Assembly (NCBI GenBank): GCA_016929985.1
Contig: JAFGIH010000280.1
Coordinates: 1-18,571 of the forward strand
DNA from: Thermoleophilia bacterium
GTDB taxonomy: Bacteria; Actinomycetota; Thermoleophilia; RBG-16-64-13
Direction: 5' to 3'
DNA: 18,571 nucleotides
Below are positions 7,050 through 12,984 of the stretch, one piece after another. Under the pieces are notes generated by a model. The model had not been told where the DNA came from and ran no database searches. It saw only the letters and a program-made list of their open reading frames with translations. The position numbers and the translations under genes were made by a program. The stretch's first letter is position 1; each line of letters starts with the position of its first letter.

Positions 7050-7650
7050 GGAACGGGATTCGTGGGTGGGGCCTCTCATTTGGGGCTTCATTGTTGGTGC
7101 GCTCATCGTGCTGGCGGTCCGGCTGCTCTTGCTGCTGGTACGGGCCCTGTGGGATTACCGGCGCGAGGTAGGTCCACTTCTGTTGCTGATGGCGCTTCCT
7201 CCATTCATAGGCCGGACCGTGTCGCTGTCTCCAGTGCTCCGGGGCCTCGGGGTGGCCGTTGTGGTGGCGGCCGCGGCGCTCCTCGGCACGAGGCTTTGGT
7301 CGGCTCCCTCGTTGGCGGCGGGCCGAGCGGAGCGGTTCCTCAGTCGCATCCGCAGGGCCTGGCCTCGGGTGGCCTCCCGATCAGTCGGTGGGCGTCCGAG
7401 AGACTGGACCGCCGGGAGAGTCTCACCTGCTGGCCAGGGCGTGGCTCTCCAGACCGCGCTCTCTGTCGGCTTCTCGGCCTGGGATGTGACGAACCGCGCC
7501 GATGCCATCGCGGCAGCGTACGGGTGCTCTTGGTGCGGAGTGACCCGGGACCCGCAGCGGGCGGATCGAGCCACGGTGGCGCTGATGTGGGCCACGGCCC
7601 CGGCCGCGTTGCAGAGCGCCGCGCAATTCCAGCGACAGGCTCAACCGTAG
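7042..7650 (+). CDS. Small membrane protein next to the ATPase
   Basis: ATG 7042 (202 aa) has AGGGGGT at 7028-7034 upstream; GTG 7039 directly before it is the alternative. Residues about 12-34 (PLIWGFIVGALIVLAVRLLL) form a clear transmembrane helix. A second hydrophobic stretch lies at about 43-57 and a third at about 64-84 (VAVVVAAAALLG). The remaining 115 residues are a basic, soluble tail containing CSWCGV (a CxxC pair near residues 162-165) and an Ala/Gln-rich end. It follows the ATPase gene on the same strand with no promoter motif between them. I infer co-transcription and a role as membrane anchor or channel partner of the ATPase. No named family is recognised. Confidence 0.72.
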   Translation: MAEERDSWVGPLIWGFIVGALIVLAVRLLLLLVRALWDYRREVGPLLLLMALPPFIGRTVSLSPVLRGLGVAVVVAAAALLGTRLWSAPSLAAGRAERFLSRIRRAWPRVASRSVGGRPRDWTAGRVSPAGQGVALQTALSVGFSAWDVTNRADAIAAAYGCSWCGVTRDPQRADRATVALMWATAPAALQSAAQFQRQAQP

Positions 7651-7801
7651 GCTGTTCCTAGGGCGTAGCACGAAGAGGCGGAGTCGACTGAGGTAGTTCA
7701 GCCGAAGGCCCCGGCGCTCGTCGCCGGTGACGGCTAACCCGCCAGGTTCTCCCTCGAGCTGTACCTGCGGACCCGGTTGTGTCAGCTGGGCTGCCTGGGC
7801 G

Positions 7802-7828
7802 GGTAACGGACCTTCACCAGTGACTGTA
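7802..7828 (+). promoter_or_regulatory. ECF-type promoter candidate for the first YbjN-like gene
   Basis: GGTAAC (7802-7807), a 17-bp spacer and TGTA (7825-7828, one mismatch to CGTA) lie 67 bp before the GTG at 7896. The -35-like box and spacing match the other members exactly. Confidence 0.42.
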
Positions 7829-7895
7829 GCTGCAGGAGAGCGTTTAGGACTGGCGGCGTGTCGGGCCCGCAGATGGCTGGGAAGGAGACGATGTC

Positions 7896-8504
7896 GTGGC
7901 CGTTACCCCTGAGGACTGCAGTCGTCTGGTTGACGGAGAGGGCCTCAGGACACTTGCCAACGGCGACTACCTGGTGCCGGTGATCAAGTTCAACCACCGC
8001 GCCGCGGTCATTCTCCCGCTCATCGGCATCTTCGGAAGCCACGTGGCTTACGTCGTGACCGACCTCGACGGCCGGCTGCTGCGGGTGGCCACCCTGGGCT
8101 ACGCGTCGTGTCCTCCCGATTCCGCTCACCTCCTACCACTGTTGAGGCTTCTCGGCGAACTCAACTTGTCGCTGAGCGGCATCAAGTTCGGGTGGGATCC
8201 AGGAAGCGGGCAGGTCGAGGCTTCGGTTGAGGCGGTGGTGGAAGAGGGTGAGTTGAGCCAGGCGCAGTTCCACGCGATGGTGTCGTTGTTCCTTCCTCGG
8301 CTCGACGTCAGCTACTACCGCATCTGCCATGTGATCGAGACCGGCCGGGATCGCGGAGAGGTCACTTCGGGGGATCTCCTCGAACTGCTTGCCCAATGCG
8401 ACTCCCTGCCTTCTGCACTGCGCTGGGATCTCGACTGGGTCTTGGAGGATCTGCAGTCCGGCAAGCGCGGCACTCAGACGGGGCAAGAGGGCGTGGGGAA
8501 CTGA
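7896..8504 (+). CDS. YbjN-like domain protein, copy 1
   Basis: GTG 7896 (202 aa) has AAGGAG at 7882-7887, 8 nt upstream; an ATG at 7891 is out of frame. Residues about 5-155 have the YbjN / type III secretion chaperone-like layout. There is an N-terminal helix ending in a G-x-G turn, paired beta strands, LLRLLGELN near residue 85, then GWDPGSGQVEASVEAVVEEG, ending in LSQAQFHAMVSLFLP. YbjN proteins are small alpha/beta proteins thought to bind partner peptides like secretion chaperones. The C-terminal 45 residues (DLLELLAQCDSLP, then DLDWVLEDL) are a helical extension shared with copy 2. It is about 45 percent similar by eye to the gene at 8865. A chaperone or adaptor role in this system is inferred. 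Confidence 0.75.
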   Translation: MAVTPEDCSRLVDGEGLRTLANGDYLVPVIKFNHRAAVILPLIGIFGSHVAYVVTDLDGRLLRVATLGYASCPPDSAHLLPLLRLLGELNLSLSGIKFGWDPGSGQVEASVEAVVEEGELSQAQFHAMVSLFLPRLDVSYYRICHVIETGRDRGEVTSGDLLELLAQCDSLPSALRWDLDWVLEDLQSGKRGTQTGQEGVGN

Positions 8505-8766
8505 CGGAGATGCCGGCGCACGGGCTATCAGTTCACCGAGGGGTTGGGGGACGTCCACCGAGCCCGTTCCACAGCAGTGCCAATCCATGCTCGGGATGCC
8601 GCCAGGGCGCGACGCGAGTCGGCCCCGGTCGGCATGAGTCAGCGAACTGGGGGGTTCTGGTCACTGGTTCATGTTGGAGCGACGGTCGGCCACAGCGGCC
8701 GGGTGAGCCCGGAGCGTGAGGACCAAGGTCATCGGATCACCTCAGGAGCTCAGCGCCTTCCTCTCC
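8505..8766 (+). other. Gap between the two YbjN-like genes, no gene seen
   Basis: No frame here looks coding. Two overlapping hairpins could end the upstream transcript: CGGCC-ACAGC-GGCCG at 8687-8701 and CCGGG-TGAG-CCCGG at 8699-8712. They are mutually exclusive because they share bases at 8699-8701, and neither has a T-run. The next promoter candidate starts 54 bp further on. Confidence 0.4.
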
Positions 8767-8793
8767 GGTAACAGGACACCGCTGCCCGGCGTG
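8767..8793 (+). promoter_or_regulatory. ECF-type promoter candidate for the second YbjN-like gene
   Basis: GGTAAC (8767-8772), a 17-bp spacer and CGTG (8790-8793, one mismatch to CGTA) lie 71 bp before the ATG at 8865. Like the ATPase and E2 copies it continues with A after the -35-like box (GGTAACA). Confidence 0.45.
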
Positions 8794-8802
8794 TACAGGA
8801 TT

Positions 8803-8818
8803 GCCGGCGCGAGCCGGC
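8803..8818 (+). promoter_or_regulatory. 5'-leader stem-loop of the second YbjN-like gene
   Basis: GCCGGC, loop GCGA and GCCGGC form a perfect 6-bp stem that begins 10 bp after the CGTG box, so it would sit at the transcript's 5' end. The position parallels the leader stem-loops of the ATPase and E2 genes. Confidence 0.35.
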
Positions 8819-8864
8819 GCTGGCCGTCGGCCTGAAACAGGCGGAAGATCGGGAAGGAGATGTG

Positions 8865-9491
8865 ATGGCGATCACTGTGGAGGAGATCGGGTGCTTGCTC
8901 GACGGTGAGGGCCTGAAGTACTGCATGGACAGCGACCACATCATGCTCGGCATGACCGGTCTCCACAGCAGCTATGTGCTTGTTCTTGAGACGGCGCTGG
9001 AGGGGCGCTTCATGCGCATCCGCACGATGCGCCTGGCATTCTGCCCCGAGCAGCACCCTAACTTTGTGCCCCTGCTCAGGCTGCTCGGCGAGATGAACTA
9101 CGAGTTGAGCGGCATCAAGCTCGGCTGGGATCCCAGTGACGGCGAGGTGGATGCGACTGCCGAGGCCACGGTTGAGGACACGCAACCGACGCAGTCGCAG
9201 TTCCATGCTTTGCTGAGCCGGTTCCTACCTCAACTCGACCTGGGCTATCGCCGCATCTCGCAGACGATAAGCACCGGAGAGGATCCCGGAGAACTAGCAC
9301 ACGAGGACCTGTTGGCTTTGATGAGCGGCGCCGTGCCGATGCCTTCGGAGTCGGAGGACACGGGGCCCTGGGAGTCGGCGCCGGAGGGCCTGCTGGCCCT
9401 GATCGATGAGTCCGAGCCGCTGCCTCCGGAACTCGGGGTTGAACTGGATCGAGTGCTCGATGAGCTGACGTCAGGGAACACTGACCGCTAG
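8865..9491 (+). CDS. YbjN-like domain protein, copy 2
   Basis: ATG 8865 (208 aa) has AAGGAG at 8854-8859, 5 nt upstream; the adjacent GTG 8862 is too close to the binding site. The YbjN-like core matches copy 1 throughout (LLRLLGEMNYELSGIKLGWDP, then QSQFHALLSRFLPQLD). The C-terminal extension is longer and internally duplicated: HEDLLALMSGAVPMP is followed by PEGLLALIDESEPLP, then LDRVLDEL as in copy 1. These acidic leucine-rich repeats could be binding motifs for a shared partner. It has its own promoter candidate, so the two paralogs may be expressed separately. The family call rests on motif layout; the role as chaperone or adaptor is inferred. Confidence 0.76.
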   Translation: MAITVEEIGCLLDGEGLKYCMDSDHIMLGMTGLHSSYVLVLETALEGRFMRIRTMRLAFCPEQHPNFVPLLRLLGEMNYELSGIKLGWDPSDGEVDATAEATVEDTQPTQSQFHALLSRFLPQLDLGYRRISQTISTGEDPGELAHEDLLALMSGAVPMPSESEDTGPWESAPEGLLALIDESEPLPPELGVELDRVLDELTSGNTDR

Positions 9492-9669
9492 AAGTCCACA
9501 GCTGCAGGAGACCGAGGCGAGGGCTCTCATCGTGCCGGGCGCAGACCGCACCGGCCCAGCGAGTCAGGGCCCTTGCGTGGGCGTCTATCGGCAAAGTCCT
9601 CTGAGGGCCTGTGTGGTGCCCTGCCCGTGTGCTCGACTCTCGATCCCGATGTCTGGGGCGGGAAACCCG

Positions 9670-9696
9670 GGTAACAGGTGGCCGGCCGAGCCCGTA
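9670..9696 (+). promoter_or_regulatory. ECF-type promoter candidate for the E2-E1 operon
   Basis: GGTAAC (9670-9675), a 17-bp spacer and CGTA (9693-9696, continuing TATATGG) lie 56 bp before the ATG at 9753. A housekeeping reading (GTAACA-N18-TATATA) is also possible at the same place, so the site could serve either sigma class. Confidence 0.55.
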
Positions 9697-9710
9697 TATA
9701 TGGGTGATAG

Positions 9711-9732
9711 CGGCCCACCGTGGACTGGGCCG
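9711..9732 (+). promoter_or_regulatory. 5'-leader stem-loop of the E2 gene
   Basis: CGGCCCA (9711-9717) pairs with TGGGCCG (9726-9732), a perfect 7-bp stem with an 8-nt loop. It lies between the promoter candidate and the AAGGAGG at 9740-9746, so it would form the first structure of the mRNA. Confidence 0.42.
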
Positions 9733-9752
9733 CCAGCCCAAGGAGGCTCGCA

Positions 9753-10505
9753 ATGACACGCCGGCTGAGGACCCTTATCCCCGGGTGGTCGTCCAAGGTG
9801 ATCGACTGCGCACCGCTGGAGCCCGGCAGCCGGGTGTACGCCCCGCTGGACTCAACCCACGCGACCGAACGTGGCCTGGCCGGTATCGGGATCACAGGAT
9901 TCGGCAAGACCGCCGCCGCCGCTCGGATAGCCGAGGACGGGTCCGTCTCCGTAGACGACCGCAGGCTGCCCACGGTCACCCCCGAGGTCTTTGCGACCGA
10001 CCATCCTTCCCTGCAGCAGATACGGGACGCGTGGCGCGATCGCCATCAGTCGGCTGGGGGTTCCCAGGGGAAGCTCGCCGTTACCCGGGAAGGCCAGATG
10101 GTTCTGGTCGACCCCCGGAATCGGCGGGAAACGCTGCTGCCTGAAGTCACCCCCGAGGTGTTCGCCACCGGCTCACCCACGGCCGTCGATGTGCTCCCCA
10201 GGAATGCCACCTGGATGGTGGTCGGCGGCCTCGGCGGCTGGACCTACTCCTTCGCAGACTCGCACTACGGAGACATCTACACCGTATTCGTGTACCAGCG
10301 GCCGGCGACGGGTCGGTACTACGCCCAGCTGATCAGCCCGGACTACTCAGAGTTGCGTCACCATCACTGGTTCCCGGACGGCCGGATGTGCCTAACACCC
10401 GGCGATGGTTCGTGCGACTCGATAGGCCACGCCCATGCCCGCATCGTCGCCTGGGCCAAGGCATCCAGCCACTCCCGCCGCACCGGTCAGTTCCTCTTCG
10501 ACTAG
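9753..10505 (+). CDS. E2-like (ubiquitin-conjugating-fold) protein
   Basis: ATG 9753 (250 aa) has AAGGAGG 6 nt upstream. The C-terminal 100 residues have the layout of prokaryotic E2-like proteins. A beta region (WMVVGGLGGWTYSF, then YTVFVYQRP) leads to HHHWFPDGRMCL, which fits the H-x(3)-(Y/F)-x-DG-x-(L/M)-CL motif around the catalytic cysteine. C213 is the candidate acceptor, followed by a helix (IGHAHARIVAWAKA). The function would be to carry an activated ubiquitin-like protein as a thioester from the downstream E1. The N-terminal 150 residues are unassigned and contain TPEVFAT twice, at residues 76-82 and 133-139. The stop codon overlaps the ribosome binding site of the JAB-E1 gene, so the two are coupled. 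E2 membership is inferred from one strong motif plus context. Confidence 0.72.
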   Translation: MTRRLRTLIPGWSSKVIDCAPLEPGSRVYAPLDSTHATERGLAGIGITGFGKTAAAARIAEDGSVSVDDRRLPTVTPEVFATDHPSLQQIRDAWRDRHQSAGGSQGKLAVTREGQMVLVDPRNRRETLLPEVTPEVFATGSPTAVDVLPRNATWMVVGGLGGWTYSFADSHYGDIYTVFVYQRPATGRYYAQLISPDYSELRHHHWFPDGRMCLTPGDGSCDSIGHAHARIVAWAKASSHSRRTGQFLFD

Positions 10506-10517
10506 GAGATACTCGAG

Positions 10518-12527
10518 ATGCTTCTCGCGCTGACGGACGAAGTGCTGGACCAGATCGAAGAATGCATCGCCTCCCATCCACCCGAGCGGGGAGGGGCGCT
10601 TCTGGGCCCGGTGGGCTTGCCAATCGCAACGCTGTTCGTGTTCGATCCTGGCGCCACGACTTCCGGGGCGTCTTTCAGGGCGTCGGCACAACTGACCCAG
10701 ATGCTCAAGGACCTGGTGAGGCACGACCCCGGGCTCGAGTTCAAAGGGGTGCTGCACTCCCATCCCGGCTCCTTTGATCGGCCGTCGAGCCAGGATCAAG
10801 TTGCCTTCGAGGACAACCTGCGGCGCAACCCGTGGCTGGGCAGGGTGTGGGGTCCCATCGTGACCCGGGGCCCGGCCGAGGGGTCGCATGAGGCTCCCCT
10901 TGCTTCCGGGAAGGTGTCCTTCTTCGTCGGCGAACCCTTGCGCGGGGGAGGACTGGAGGTCACCCCGGTCGAGGTCAAGGTGATTCCGATCGGTCAGGAC
11001 CTGGCGGCTTTGGCCGACCTCCTCGGCGGTAGGGTCGAAGGGCGGGCCTCGCATGCCTACCTGCCCGGCCTCGGGTTCCTGATCGGCGGCACCGTGGCCC
11101 TTGAAGAAGGGAGGGTGACCTACCTTGCATCGGAGCATTACCCCGCGGTCGCTCCCATTGTCATGATCGAGGCCGCTGACGGGTTGATGCACCAGGCTGC
11201 CACCGAGTGGCTGATCGGCGTGGAGCATCGGGATCGGTTGATCCGGATGGCCGCCGCCGTCGACGCCTGCGTACCGGGGCGCCGGGCCAAACAGAGGGCG
11301 GCGGGCGTGGCCGATTCTGTTGGGGCTGATGCATCCTGCAACGCGGGTGGCGGCGGTTCCTCCGATAGCCCCGCTGAGGAGGCGTCGGTGATTGCCGCCT
11401 CGGAAGGCGCTGTGGTCGGCGAAGGAACACCCGGCGTCTCGGCCCCCAGGAGCCCTTCACGCTGGCGGCGACGCTTGTCCCGCCGCGAGCGAGTGCGTGC
11501 GGGCATCCAGGCTCGTTTGACCGACGTGGTGCCCAGTCCTCTGCGGGATCGCAGCGTGGCCGTGATCGGCGCCGGTTCGGTGGGCTCCGGGGCTGCCGAG
11601 GGCCTGGTGCGGGCCGGGGTGGAGCGCATCTGGCTGGTGGACCCCGATCGTGTCGAGGCGGTCAATCTATCTCGCACCGTCTACGACTCTCACGACGTCG
11701 GCCGTCTGAAGGTTCGCGCTCTGCGGCGGCGCCTGCGTCGCATCAACCCCGCAGTCAGGGTTCGGGCCATCGCCAAGCGATTCGAAGACCTCGGAGAGGA
11801 AGGCCTGCGCAACTTGCTGCAGCAGGTGGACCTGGTGTTCTCTAGTGCCGACGATCCTCTCAGCCAGTACGCCATCAACCACTGGGCTTACGCGCTGGGC
11901 GTGCCGGCGGTGTACGTCGGCATCTATGCAAAGGGTCATGCCGGGGAGGTTGTCGCCGCCATTCCGGGCCTCACCCGCTGCTTGCGTTGCGCCGTGCCGA
12001 GGCGTACGCAACGAGAAGGACGTCGCAGCGACTACGGCACGGGGAGGCTGGTGGCCGAGCCGGCGCTCGGCACCGACATCCTTCACGTCACCACGGCCGC
12101 TGTGAAGATGGCGGTAGCCATCTTGGCTGCGGCGGACCCGACCAGCCCCCAGGCGGTTTGGCTGCTGGACAATCTGGGGGAACCCGGCCACCCCCGCTCC
12201 TATCTCGTCATGTCTACCGTGCCGGGCTACTCGTTCTTCCCCGAGGTCTTTGGCGCCACCGCCGGTCAGGCGGCCTACCAGGCGGTGTGGCTGAGCCCGG
12301 ATGGGTCCGACGACTGCCCGGTGTGCGGTACCGAACCCGTTCCGCCGGTGCTCTCGGCCGGACCTGACGTTGAGGAGCTTCGCCATCGTGCTGCTGCTCT
12401 CTCCAAAGCGGAACCTAGGAGCTCTGGCGCCGAGGCCAACATCGGCCAGGAAGCAACTGGAGGTGCGAGTGGCGGAAGCGAATCCCCAGCAGGGCGAGAG
12501 GCGGTTGTTCGCAATCAAGTCATCTGA
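10518..12527 (+). CDS. JAB/JAMM peptidase - E1 (ThiF-like) fusion protein
   Basis: ATG 10518 (669 aa) has AGGAGAT at 10504-10510, overlapping the E2 stop. Residues 1 to about 125 are a JAB (MPN+) metalloprotease with all expected ligands: E23 in ERGGALLG, H80 and H82 in HSHP, and D93 in SSQD, matching H-x-H-x(10)-D. Residues about 145-250 are unassigned but contain SEHYPAVAPIVMI, resembling the YP-x(2)-xP-x-V strand of E2 folds. A low-complexity linker (about 255-315) precedes the E1 domain (about 325-620). That has GAGSVG at 351-356, D375/D377, N383, R386 and K398, and two zinc-type pairs, C488/C491 and C600/C603. The protein would adenylate a ubiquitin-like modifier and also process or remove it. 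The 12-nt gap to E2 implies stoichiometric production. Confidence 0.9.
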   Translation: MLLALTDEVLDQIEECIASHPPERGGALLGPVGLPIATLFVFDPGATTSGASFRASAQLTQMLKDLVRHDPGLEFKGVLHSHPGSFDRPSSQDQVAFEDNLRRNPWLGRVWGPIVTRGPAEGSHEAPLASGKVSFFVGEPLRGGGLEVTPVEVKVIPIGQDLAALADLLGGRVEGRASHAYLPGLGFLIGGTVALEEGRVTYLASEHYPAVAPIVMIEAADGLMHQAATEWLIGVEHRDRLIRMAAAVDACVPGRRAKQRAAGVADSVGADASCNAGGGGSSDSPAEEASVIAASEGAVVGEGTPGVSAPRSPSRWRRRLSRRERVRAGIQARLTDVVPSPLRDRSVAVIGAGSVGSGAAEGLVRAGVERIWLVDPDRVEAVNLSRTVYDSHDVGRLKVRALRRRLRRINPAVRVRAIAKRFEDLGEEGLRNLLQQVDLVFSSADDPLSQYAINHWAYALGVPAVYVGIYAKGHAGEVVAAIPGLTRCLRCAVPRRTQREGRRSDYGTGRLVAEPALGTDILHVTTAAVKMAVAILAAADPTSPQAVWLLDNLGEPGHPRSYLVMSTVPGYSFFPEVFGATAGQAAYQAVWLSPDGSDDCPVCGTEPVPPVLSAGPDVEELRHRAAALSKAEPRSSGAEANIGQEATGGASGGSESPAGREAVVRNQVI

Positions 12528-12984
12528 ACGTGTTGTGCACTCGCTTGGAAGCAACGGCGAGGCCGAAGGGCATCTGAAAGGCAGTGTGGGTGTGTGGGCG
12601 AGACCCTGTCGCGAGAGGCGGGCCGGCGGCCACCACGCGTCGAGCGAACCACTAGCGTGCCTCCGCGGCGACCTCATGGAAAGAACGTGTTCCTCTCGAA
12701 TCGGAGTGCGAGAATGCTGGTAGGTCTGCAGGTAGCGCCTCTCGGCAGTCTGGACCCCGCAGGGGCGAGGAGATCTGTGCCGTGGTGGAGGCAGAACAGA
12801 GAGTGCGGCAGCGCGGCACGATGACTTAGGGCCAGTCCCGGAGATACCTCTCGGTGGACCGAAAGGGACTTGTGGCACATGGAGCGGGCGATCTCGGCCC
12901 TCCACTCCCGCGTCAGGGCCCTCCTGAGGGGATGAGGGGAGATGGCCTGGGGTAGGATGGCTGTCATGACAAGAGATCAGTGAC
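12528..12984. other. Gap between the E1 and first CHAT genes, no gene supported
   Basis: Frames here lack binding sites and normal composition. A short coding-like stretch (MERAISALHSRVRALLRG, 12879-12935) has no start context. A TAGGAT (12953-12958) about 26 bp before the CHAT gene start could be a housekeeping -10 box, but no good -35 pairs with it. No GGTRAC-N17-CGTA motif is present, so the CHAT gene is not obviously in the same regulon. Confidence 0.45.

Noticed and set aside
12879..12935. Short coding-like stretch MERAISALHSRVRALLRG
   Set aside because: Only 18 codons, no ribosome binding site, and no extension to a longer coding frame upstream.
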